From: Promethearchaeota archaeon | Lineage (GTDB): Archaea; Asgardarchaeota; Lokiarchaeia; Sigynarchaeales; SOKP01 | Direction of reading: 5' to 3' | Length of the DNA stretch: 41,841 nt | NCBI GenBank assembly: GCA_013375495.1 | Contig: JABXKC010000034.1 | Coordinates: 1 to 41,841 of the forward strand | In this document: piece by piece, positions 26,709 through 34,184 of the stretch | How positions within the stretch are numbered: position 1 is the stretch's first letter | How the letters are laid out: each line of letters starts with the position of its first letter | The notes under the pieces: generated by a model | What the model saw: only the letters and a program-made list of their open reading frames with translations | What the model was told of the DNA's origin: nothing | Database searches by the model: none | Position numbers and translations under genes: made by a program

Positions 26709-28541
26709 ATGGGTATCTATTCTGGAATATTCAATGAACAAACTATTAGAAAGTATACGGACCGGGAGCTTTTTATTCGTTATATAAAACGTATGGGTCC
26801 ATTCAAAAAAAATATATTACTTATTTCTTTATTTGTTTTAATATCAACAGTAGCCGAAATTATAAATCCTATTTTGGTAGGATTTACTATTAACGAATTA
26901 ACCAAACTAAATCCAAATATACTATTAGCATTCGGGGCAGGATTAGCGTACCTCATTTTATCTATAATCATATGGACAATGTTTTTCTTCCAAAGAAGGG
27001 AAATTGGCAAATTTGCTCCATTTTTTCTTGATAAACTCCGTATGGATATTTTTGATAAATTACAAGAGCAAGATATGAGTTTTTTTGATAAATATGAAAG
27101 TGGAAGATTAAATTCAAGAGTTTCAAATGATGCATTAGATTTTGGTAACACAACCATCTTAATAACTGACACAGTAGGTAATTTTCTGATAAGTATATTG
27201 ACCTTTGGAATTCTTATATGGTTAAATCTAACACTAGCTCTAATTACTTTAGCTTCTGTTCCAATTATAATTGTATTGATGTTTTCTTTGAGAAGAATAG
27301 CCCGGAGAGTAAGTAGAGCTTATAGGAGATCAATAGGGAATATCAATGCTGCTATGGTAGAATCAATTGAAGGGATACACGTCTGTAAAAGTTATGGCCA
27401 AGAAGCTATAGTTTCTGAGCAGTTTAATGAGACAAATACAGAATATTTTAAAACGGGATTTAAATTAACTGCAACAACTCATATGTGGAGACCATTACTC
27501 GAGACTGTAGCAGGAATTACTTTAATAATTATCGTTTATTTTGGCGGTCAATTCGTGCTCCAAGGAATAACAAATCCGGGGACAATCTTTATGTTCATCC
27601 TATATCTTCAGAGATTCTTCCGACCGATTATGGTAGTTGCTCTTTTTTTCCCTCAATTAAGTGCTGGTATGGCTGCATATGAACGTATACTAGATATCCT
27701 TGATTCAGAACCTAAAATGAAGCAAAATACACAAACCTTTGAAGTTGAAAAGTTAAAAGGAAAAATTGTCTTTGAAAATGTAAACTTTTATTATAGAGAA
27801 GGTGAATGGGTATTTAAAGGGTTAAACCTAAGAATAGAAAAAGGAGAGAAACTTGCTATTGTGGGCCATACCGGATCGGGAAAATCAAGTCTAGCAAAGC
27901 TTTTATCTCGTTATTATGAATTTCAAGGGGGTTCCATTAAAATTGATGGAATTGATATTCGGGATATAAGATTGGATTCCTACAGAAGAAATTTAGGTAT
28001 GGTTCACCAAGATGTATTTTTATTTTCTGGCACAATAGAAGAAAATATCCGGTATGGTAGAAGAGATGCATCAGAAGAAGATCTTTGGAATGCTATTAGA
28101 GCTGTCCATGCAGAGGAACTCATTGAATATCTACAAGAAGGTTTACAGACTCAAATAGGCGAAAGGGGAAGAGGTCTTTCCACTGGACAAAAACAACTGA
28201 TTAGCTTTGCTCGAGCACTCTTAATGGATCCAAAGATTCTCATCCTTGATGAAGCTACTTCAAGTGTTGATGCTTATACAGAAGCTATAATTCAAGAAGC
28301 TCTTGATGTACTCTTAGCTGGTCGAACTTCAATAATTATTGCTCATAGACTATCAACTATCTTGAATGCTGATAGAATAATTGTGATGCATCAAGGAAGA
28401 ATTATTGAAGAAGGCACTCATGAGTCTTTACTCTCTACTGGAGGAAAATATGGACAATTGTATAAGCAGTATTTTGAACATCAACGTTTGGACTGGCAAC
28501 CTGATCATATTGTCCAATCAGCAGAGACCTCTGAAAGATAA
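26709..28541 (+). CDS. Heterodimeric ABC exporter subunit with catalytic glutamate
   Basis: A 610-residue exporter half with a transmembrane domain and an ATPase domain: Walker A GHTGSGKSS, Walker B ILILDEATSSVD with the normal catalytic Glu, and a changed signature LSTGQKQL. The altered signature here together with the Walker B Asp in the partner make one weak and one active ATP site in the dimer, as in TM288/LmrD-like proteins. It has zero spacing to the upstream subunit gene, so the two are cotranslated. A T8 run follows the stop. Confidence 0.93.
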   Translation: MGIYSGIFNEQTIRKYTDRELFIRYIKRMGPFKKNILLISLFVLISTVAEIINPILVGFTINELTKLNPNILLAFGAGLAYLILSIIIWTMFFFQRREIGKFAPFFLDKLRMDIFDKLQEQDMSFFDKYESGRLNSRVSNDALDFGNTTILITDTVGNFLISILTFGILIWLNLTLALITLASVPIIIVLMFSLRRIARRVSRAYRRSIGNINAAMVESIEGIHVCKSYGQEAIVSEQFNETNTEYFKTGFKLTATTHMWRPLLETVAGITLIIIVYFGGQFVLQGITNPGTIFMFILYLQRFFRPIMVVALFFPQLSAGMAAYERILDILDSEPKMKQNTQTFEVEKLKGKIVFENVNFYYREGEWVFKGLNLRIEKGEKLAIVGHTGSGKSSLAKLLSRYYEFQGGSIKIDGIDIRDIRLDSYRRNLGMVHQDVFLFSGTIEENIRYGRRDASEEDLWNAIRAVHAEELIEYLQEGLQTQIGERGRGLSTGQKQLISFARALLMDPKILILDEATSSVDAYTEAIIQEALDVLLAGRTSIIIAHRLSTILNADRIIVMHQGRIIEEGTHESLLSTGGKYGQLYKQYFEHQRLDWQPDHIVQSAETSER

Positions 28542-28549
28542 TTGGGTCG

Positions 28550-28557
28550 TTTTTTTT
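28550..28557 (+). terminator. Poly-T terminator of the ABC exporter operon
   Basis: Eight T begin 9 nt after the second exporter stop, between convergent genes. Confidence 0.4.
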
Positions 28558-28564
28558 CTATTTA

Positions 28565-29137
28565 CTAGGATTTATATTGAGGAAAGAATTCATATAATAC
28601 ATTTTCTTCCAAATTTAAAAGAAATTTAGGTTTAATTTCATCTATAGACGATTTAACAGTCCTTTTTAAAGTAATCTCTTCATCATTTAGTCCATATCTA
28701 TACCAATGCTTAAGGATACCAATTCGAGAAACTTCATTTGAATTTATAATTTCTAAAATAAAATTAGTCCATCTTTCGATATCTAAATGTCGTTCTTTTT
28801 GAGTTATAGAGCTTTTACTATGTGAAGGTTTATTTTGTAACTTCATTCTAATCCATTCATCGATCTCGCTTTCTGTCCATTTTTTTTTCCTTAGAGTTTT
28901 AACCTTCTTGGAATTCAGTAATTTCTGATATTCTACTTCTCTGTTTAAAAACCCTAAAGAAGTATCACAATCACAGTAATCTTTAGTTGCTCGAAAGTAG
29001 AGCTCTCCTGGACGGAGTTGAGAACTTAAATTATTATTTTTAATTGGAGACAAAGCCATATTGTATCGATCTAATATAGTTCTTATAGATTCAATATCAG
29101 TATTTTCTGGTAAGGTTGTAGTTATATAAAAACACAT
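28565..29137 (-). CDS. Uncharacterised protein with a clustered Cys motif
   Basis: A 190-residue protein I do not recognise. It starts MCFYITTTLPE with beta-strand character and has a small Cys cluster DYCDCDTSLGF near residues 53-63. A charged central region follows (KKKWTESEIDEWIRMKLQ) and a helical C-terminal half with many Trp, Tyr and Phe. No signal peptide or membrane segment is visible. It lies 94 nt downstream of the SCP2 gene on the same strand, without overlap, so operon membership is uncertain. The Cys cluster could bind a metal, but this is only a possibility. Confidence 0.65.
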   Translation of the reverse strand: MCFYITTTLPENTDIESIRTILDRYNMALSPIKNNNLSSQLRPGELYFRATKDYCDCDTSLGFLNREVEYQKLLNSKKVKTLRKKKWTESEIDEWIRMKLQNKPSHSKSSITQKERHLDIERWTNFILEIINSNEVSRIGILKHWYRYGLNDEEITLKRTVKSSIDEIKPKFLLNLEENVLYEFFPQYKS

Positions 29138-29231
29138 AAGAGTCAGAATAATCTTTGATTTTTTATTTTTATCTTAAATTCACCAATTTATGGAATTATA
29201 ACCATTTCCAATTTTTTAAAAAAAAAATAAT

Positions 29232-29603
29232 TTATTTTGTTTTTAATACAATTGTTATTGCTCTTGTAAGGCGAATGACATCCATAACTTTTCCTTTTTC
29301 AACCATAATTTGCTCTCGTGAGATGGCATGAGTAAAATCTCCTTTACCTTCGCATATTCTAAGGATTGCAGTAGGATCTCCAGACATTACGATGATTGCG
29401 TCAGAATAAGTACCGTCAGATAAAGTGGCTTTCCGATTCTTGATTTCTAAAAAGAAAGGCTCTTCATTATCAAGATTGAATTGAAATGACATTTCCCAAG
29501 TAACATCCTTTCCTGCGATATTTGTTACAAATACATCCTGAGCTTTTAGATTCGTGTTTAGTTTCTCTACAATAATACTTAAATTTTCATTTGCTTTTCC
29601 CAT
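29232..29603 (-). CDS. SCP2 sterol-binding-domain protein
   Basis: A 123-residue single-domain SCP2-like protein. It has an N-terminal helix (NLSIIVEKLNTNL), strands with WEMSFQFNLD and FFLEIKN, the segment DAIIVMSGDPTAILRICEGKGD typical of the domain, and a final helix. ATG 29603 is preceded by GGAGG, 2 nt after the DUF35 stop, so it is the third gene of the thiolase D operon. In eukaryotes SCP2 is fused to a thiolase (SCPx); here the same two activities are encoded as separate neighbouring genes. It probably presents a lipid or acyl-CoA; the ligand is unknown. Confidence 0.82.
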   Translation of the reverse strand: MGKANENLSIIVEKLNTNLKAQDVFVTNIAGKDVTWEMSFQFNLDNEEPFFLEIKNRKATLSDGTYSDAIIVMSGDPTAILRICEGKGDFTHAISREQIMVEKGKVMDVIRLTRAITIVLKTK

Positions 29604-29605
29604 TG

Positions 29606-30100
29606 TTATTTTCCTCCTTCATATTCTGGTTTTGATATCCAATTTTCATACTCGTCATCGGGAACAAAGAAAAAGTCAGTCATTTTACCCTCTCTCTCCT
29701 TGTTAAATACTGCTTTTACTCTTTTCCCCTTTTTTATTTTTGAAGGAACTAAATTCTCAGAAAAAATACCTTGAAGTAAAGCAGTCTCCGCACCATCAAG
29801 TTTTATAAATCCAATTCCATATGGTACTGCTTTGATAAATGCTGAAGTGGTATACCATACTATCGTGCTAACCTCTATGGTTCCAGTTTGTTTGAGTTCC
29901 ACCCAATCTGCATGTGTATAGCAATCAGAGCAATCAATCCTAGGAGGCATCCACGTCTTTCCACATTTAATACATTTCGTACCCAATAGCTTTTTATTTT
30001 TCATCAATTCTATAAAGAATTTGGATTGTCCTCCCATTGTGTATTTGTAGTTGATCCTTATTACATCTCTAATTTGATGCTCCTGAAATTCTTCATTCAT
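29606..30100 (-). CDS. DUF35 OB-fold/zinc-ribbon protein of the thiolase D operon
   Basis: A 164-residue DUF35 protein with the zinc ribbon CIKCGKTWMPPRIDCSDC and an OB fold (TIEVSTIVWYT, IGFIKLDGAETALL, VKAVFNKE). Its start codon overlaps the thiolase stop in an ATGA quartet at 30097-30100, so the two chains are translationally coupled, as expected for subunits of one complex. The SCP2 gene follows 2 nt later. Confidence 0.9.
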   Translation of the reverse strand: MNEEFQEHQIRDVIRINYKYTMGGQSKFFIELMKNKKLLGTKCIKCGKTWMPPRIDCSDCYTHADWVELKQTGTIEVSTIVWYTTSAFIKAVPYGIGFIKLDGAETALLQGIFSENLVPSKIKKGKRVKAVFNKEREGKMTDFFFVPDDEYENWISKPEYEGGK

Positions 30101-31356
30101 GGTTTATCCACCCCTTCCTCATTTGTCATTACAATAATAGCAGCATATGCCGCTCCAGGTCCTCCTATAGAATGCGAAATAGCTCGCCCTTTTTCAATAG
30201 ATACTTGATGTTTACCTGCCTCTCCTCTTAATTGTAGTGCTGCTTCTCCTGTACTCATAATTCCTGTGGCCCCAACAGCGTGTCCACATCCAATTAATCC
30301 CCCTGATGGACAACAAGGAAGTTCTCCCTCTAACCAAGGACCTTCTCCTTGTTTTTCGAAAGTGTTTTCAATCCACGGGCCACCTTCTCCAAATGGAACA
30401 AACCCAAGTTCTTCATAACTAATAACTTCCTGTCCACTAAATGCATCGTGTAATTCGGCTAAATCTATTTGGCTTTTTATTTTGTTATAATTTAGTCCTG
30501 CCATTTTATAGGCTGCTTTTGCTGCATAAATATTTGAATAAAGTCTTCCCATATCTTCTCTGTTTCCTATAAAACAATCAGTATTTGCTGCTCCTACCCC
30601 AGTAATCCAAACTGGCCTTTCAATCTTTAATTCTCTTACTTTTTCTTCACTTGCTAATATTAACACAGCTGAAGCTTCTGAATATAAACAACAATCTAAC
30701 ATTTTGAATGGATGACATATTATCCTAGAATTCATGACTTCCTCTACTGTCAACTTCATAGGTGATTGTGCCTTAGGATTTAATATAGCATTCCCATGAT
30801 TCTTTACACTCACAAAAGCCATCTGTTCTTCGGTTGGATTCCCAAATTCCTCATAATGCGCATTAACCATCGAAACATATGAGCTAGCAGCCATCATTCC
30901 CATTGGATATTCATAGGTCATATCAGCGGAATATGCAATCGCATTTAAGACTTCTGGAGTAGTTACGCCGGTTTGTTCGTCGTAACAATCATTACACTTT
31001 TCTACACCAATGCAAAGGCATAAGTCTGAGAGTCCTGATGCAACTTCAGCATAAGCCATTCTAACTGTATAACCTCCAGTTGCACCTCCTGAGGCTATTC
31101 TTGTTCCAGGCTTATTATTCATTCCAAGATATGAATTGATAAAAATATCTGGCATAAATTGGCGTTCAAATAACTCATTGTAAATTCCATAAACCGTTGA
31201 TTCAAGATCTTTATGTGTAATTTGTGCTCCATTTCTATTAGCATCTGTAAGTGCTAACTTAGTTGCATCAAATGCTAATTCAAAGTAAGTTTTATCTAAA
31301 TAACGGGCTTTAAAGGGAGTTATTCCAATGCCGATTATAGCTACTTTCTTAGACAT
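30097..31356 (-). CDS. Thiolase-like protein D (SCP2-thiolase type), His kept, nucleophilic Cys absent
   Basis: A 419-residue thiolase-superfamily protein. The nucleophile region reads IASGGATGG, with Gly91 in place of Cys. Unlike the other three copies it keeps AELHDAFSG and a GHAVGATG motif with H359, the usual catalytic His. The last Cys motif is replaced by SHSIGGPG. It may thus have partial thiolase-like acid/base chemistry, such as aldol or retro-aldol cleavage without an acyl-enzyme. It heads the operon thiolase-DUF35-SCP2, the prokaryotic equivalent of an SCPx-like unit. No clear ribosome binding site precedes ATG 31356. Confidence 0.88.
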   Translation of the reverse strand: MSKKVAIIGIGITPFKARYLDKTYFELAFDATKLALTDANRNGAQITHKDLESTVYGIYNELFERQFMPDIFINSYLGMNNKPGTRIASGGATGGYTVRMAYAEVASGLSDLCLCIGVEKCNDCYDEQTGVTTPEVLNAIAYSADMTYEYPMGMMAASSYVSMVNAHYEEFGNPTEEQMAFVSVKNHGNAILNPKAQSPMKLTVEEVMNSRIICHPFKMLDCCLYSEASAVLILASEEKVRELKIERPVWITGVGAANTDCFIGNREDMGRLYSNIYAAKAAYKMAGLNYNKIKSQIDLAELHDAFSGQEVISYEELGFVPFGEGGPWIENTFEKQGEGPWLEGELPCCPSGGLIGCGHAVGATGIMSTGEAALQLRGEAGKHQVSIEKGRAISHSIGGPGAAYAAIIVMTNEEGVDKP

Positions 31357-31614
31357 ATTACTGTTTCACATCATAATTTTAATTTTTAATTTATTATTTA
31401 ACGACCTAAAAAAAGAAATAAATTTAAAATAATTTTGCTAAGAAATTAATTAATAATTTATTAGAAGGGAATTAAAAAAGATAAATATGTAAAATTTGAT
31501 AATTTAATCTTTAAATTAGGTTTTATTATCTACGATTTTTAACCTACTCTTAGCTCCAATCTTATTAAATTCACTAGGACTGATTTCTATATCTTTCCCG
31601 CAATAAAACAATCT

Positions 31615-31959
31615 ATGGAAACCACAGAAAGATTGGGTATCAAACCAATTGTAGGGGAAAATATTGAAGATTTTGGAAAAAGATTCATAGAATTATTAAA
31701 ATCTTCCTTACTAGTCGAAAATGCTTCACTTAAGAAAACAGCTGATGATTCTTATGTTTTTTCCTTAAATAATTGTTTTATGGCAAGATCAGCTCATACC
31801 GTTGCTGGAACTAAGGGTGTATGTCCAATGGCTATGGTTATAGCAGCTATGATTGAAAAGTACACAAATAAGGAAGTAACAGTGGAATACTCTGATCTAA
31901 CTCCAAATGGAAGCGTTACTCGTATTAATGCTTCTACAACCGAGTTCGTAAGGAAATAG
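31615..31959 (+). CDS. Uncharacterised small protein with CPMA motif
   Basis: A 114-residue protein of unknown family. It has an N-terminal helix (NIEDFGKRFIELLKSSL), a strand (DSYVFSLNNC), a second helical region with KGVCPMAMVIAAMIEKYTNK, and a final strand pair (VTVEYSDLTPNGSVTRI). The two Cys (NNC and VCPMA) and the alternation of strands suggest a small ligand-binding alpha/beta fold. The layout recalls small V4R-like hydrocarbon-binding proteins, but I cannot establish this. It is followed by a T11 run and stands alone. Confidence 0.65.
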   Translation: METTERLGIKPIVGENIEDFGKRFIELLKSSLLVENASLKKTADDSYVFSLNNCFMARSAHTVAGTKGVCPMAMVIAAMIEKYTNKEVTVEYSDLTPNGSVTRINASTTEFVRK

Positions 31960-31995
31960 TTTTAGTTAAACGACTAACGATCAAATTCAAGCACC

Positions 31996-32006
31996 TTTTT
32001 TTTTTT
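31996..32006 (+). terminator. Poly-T terminator after the CPMA-motif gene
   Basis: Eleven consecutive T lie 36 nt after the stop at 31959, in a spacer before the next plus-strand gene. Confidence 0.45.
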
Positions 32007-32138
32007 CGCATTAATAATATCGTAAGAAAAAAGCTTAAATATAATTTCTATTATATAATTTTTGTAAAAATTCATTTTAGATTGCTTAAAAATTCAAATA
32101 ATCAATTTCTGAATTTTTACCAAAATTAAAATGATTAT

Positions 32139-32888
32139 ATGAGATTAGAAAGAGGTGTATTATTTATTTCTCAAGATGAGATGAAAGATCTAACGACAAA
32201 TTTAGATAATAAAGTAGTAAAAGCTTTGCAAATTAAGGTAGATTCATATCAGACAGAAGTAAGTGAACTAAAAGAGATTCTAGAAAAAAAAGATGAAGAA
32301 ATTGCAAATATAGCAAAATATAAAGATGCTATGAGTTCTGAATTAGAGGAGACTAAAAGTAATCTAGAAGATAAAACCAATAAATTAGAAAAAATAGATT
32401 CTGAAGTTTATGATTTAAAAAAAACAGTAACTATAAAAGAAAACGAAAAGAACAAGTTGTGTGCAGAATTAGATGAATTAAAACAAAAAATTGAAGAATT
32501 GAGTAATGAATTCGCAAAAAAGGAAAATATAATAACAGAACTTAGTGAAGAACTCACAAAAAAAGAAAATAAAATAACAGAACTTAGTGAAGAACTCACA
32601 AATAAAGAAAATAAAATAGCAGAACTTAATGATACTTTAGCTGAAAAAATTAAAAGCATTGAAGAACAAAAAGATAAATTGGAAAAAGCTGAAACTGAAT
32701 TATCAGCAATAAAACCACCCGAACCAACTGAATACACTAGCGAAGAGCGTTTAGTTTGCCCTAAATGTGGTGCGAAGGGGAAAGATTTAAAGGTTGAAGA
32801 AGATAAAAGTAAAGTACTTGGTTATATTGGTCACAGCCCACTTTATGCAAAAAAAAATGTGTGTAAAAAGTGTGGAGAGAAGTTTTAA
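32139..32888 (+). CDS. Coiled-coil protein with C-terminal zinc ribbon
   Basis: A 249-residue protein. Residues about 10-195 form an almost uninterrupted coiled coil rich in Glu, Lys and Leu. Within it lie three tandem 14-residue repeats (KKENxITELSEELT type, residues 127-168). A short Pro-rich hinge (IKPPEPTEY) leads to a zinc-ribbon-like tail with CPKCG and CKKCG near the end. No signal peptide or membrane helix is seen. The architecture suggests an oligomeric scaffold or adaptor whose ribbon binds a partner. No name is given because coiled coils match many unrelated proteins. Confidence 0.8.
   Translation: MRLERGVLFISQDEMKDLTTNLDNKVVKALQIKVDSYQTEVSELKEILEKKDEEIANIAKYKDAMSSELEETKSNLEDKTNKLEKIDSEVYDLKKTVTIKENEKNKLCAELDELKQKIEELSNEFAKKENIITELSEELTKKENKITELSEELTNKENKIAELNDTLAEKIKSIEEQKDKLEKAETELSAIKPPEPTEYTSEERLVCPKCGAKGKDLKVEEDKSKVLGYIGHSPLYAKKNVCKKCGEKF
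32517..32642 (+). repeat. Three tandem 42-nt repeats within the coiled-coil gene
   Basis: Units at 32517-32558, 32559-32600 and 32601-32642 each encode 14 residues. The first two are nearly identical in DNA over AACAGAACTTAGTGAAGAAC, and the third is more diverged. A 14-residue unit equals two heptads, so gain or loss keeps the coiled coil in register. Confidence 0.8.
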
Positions 32889-33072
32889 TTAATTCATGTT
32901 ATTTATTTTAAATTTTTTATTGTATTTAACCTAAAATTAGATAATTTGTATTATCAAATTGTTTTTCTTATAGTAAAATTGACCTTCAAATATATTTAAT
33001 TTAGATAACTTTTTTACTTTTTAAAAGCAAGAATAAACTATACTAATTTTAGTTTTTAGGTGAAAATTTAAA

Positions 33073-34095
33073 TTGATCAAAACAAAAATAACTGAAAAAT
33101 TTGGGATAAAATATCCTATTATTAGTGCTCCAATGGGTCCTTTTTATACAACTGAACTAGCTGTTGCTGTTTCTGAGGCAGGTGGGTTAGGGGTAGTGAG
33201 TCATGCCACATTACGAGGCAAGAATTCAGTTAAAGATTTTAAAGCGCAACTAGATTATGTTGTTGAACATACTAATAAACCTTTTGGTTTAAATGTGCGT
33301 GTTGCTCGAATCCAAACTGATCATAAAGTCTTGTTAAGAAAGATCCCGCAATGGCGTAATGAAAACCCAAAACTAAAAGAACAATTAATTTATGCTTTAA
33401 CTAGTGCTGGAGGGCCTCGAATTGCTGCAAAAATGTTGAAAGAAAAAGCACCTGATATGGCTCATTTTCATGTCGGACCAGCCTTATGGCTAGTTGATAA
33501 AATAGTAGAATCAGGTTGTGATGGCATTGTAGCAACTGGCACTGAAGGTGGTGGGCACCAAAGCTATGAACAGATAACAACTTTAGTTTTAGTCCAACAA
33601 GTTGCTCAAAAATATCCTGAAAAAATGTTAGTAGCATGTGGCGGATTTGCTACCCCTGAAGGAGTTGCTGCAGGATTAGCTATGGGTGCTGATGCTGTTG
33701 CCATGGGAACCCGATTTATTGCATGTAATGAGAGCGAATTTCATCAAAAATATAAAGATCTTATACCTCCTGCTACAGCCCGTGATACTATGCTTACTAC
33801 TGGTGGTTTTGGACCCATTAGACTATTGAAAAACAAGTATTGCTTAGAGCATGGTAAAATAATAACCAAAGAAGAAAAAATATCTCAAGAATTAGCTTAT
33901 GATATGGATGAGTATCTCAAAGACCTAATGGCTTATGAGTTAGTTTATACTAAAGGTGATACTGTTGATGGCGCTGTTCCGGTAGGACAAACGTGTGGTT
34001 TAATCGATTCTATATTAAATGTTGATGATATTGTTTCAGATTATACAAATAAAGCTGAAAAAATATTAAAAAACTTATGTTCAAATATCTCGTAA
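33073..34095 (+). CDS. Nitronate monooxygenase/FabK-like FMN enzyme
   Basis: A 340-residue TIM-barrel flavoprotein of the 2-nitropropane dioxygenase/FabK family. It opens KITEKFGIKYPIISAPMG, and has EAGGLGVVSH, the phosphate-binding ACGGFATPEGVAAGLAMGADAVAMGTRF region and EGGGHQ. Relatives are nitronate monooxygenases, enoyl-ACP reductases or trans-2-enoyl-CoA reductases. In a window rich in acyl-CoA enzymes the enoyl reductase role is attractive, but it is not provable here. The start is TTG at 33073, with AGGTGA ten bases upstream; no ATG is available nearby. Confidence 0.85.
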   Translation: MIKTKITEKFGIKYPIISAPMGPFYTTELAVAVSEAGGLGVVSHATLRGKNSVKDFKAQLDYVVEHTNKPFGLNVRVARIQTDHKVLLRKIPQWRNENPKLKEQLIYALTSAGGPRIAAKMLKEKAPDMAHFHVGPALWLVDKIVESGCDGIVATGTEGGGHQSYEQITTLVLVQQVAQKYPEKMLVACGGFATPEGVAAGLAMGADAVAMGTRFIACNESEFHQKYKDLIPPATARDTMLTTGGFGPIRLLKNKYCLEHGKIITKEEKISQELAYDMDEYLKDLMAYELVYTKGDTVDGAVPVGQTCGLIDSILNVDDIVSDYTNKAEKILKNLCSNIS

Positions 34096-34184
34096 ATAAA
34101 TTCTAATTTTCATTTTTTTATTTCTTCATTAAAAAAATGATAAATATATTATATAAGTAAAAAGAAAATGAAAAATAATTAATC

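Noticed and set aside
32408..32737. Minus-strand Ser/Phe-rich frame with apparent repeats
   Set aside because: It is the antisense of the coiled-coil repeats and copies their periodicity.
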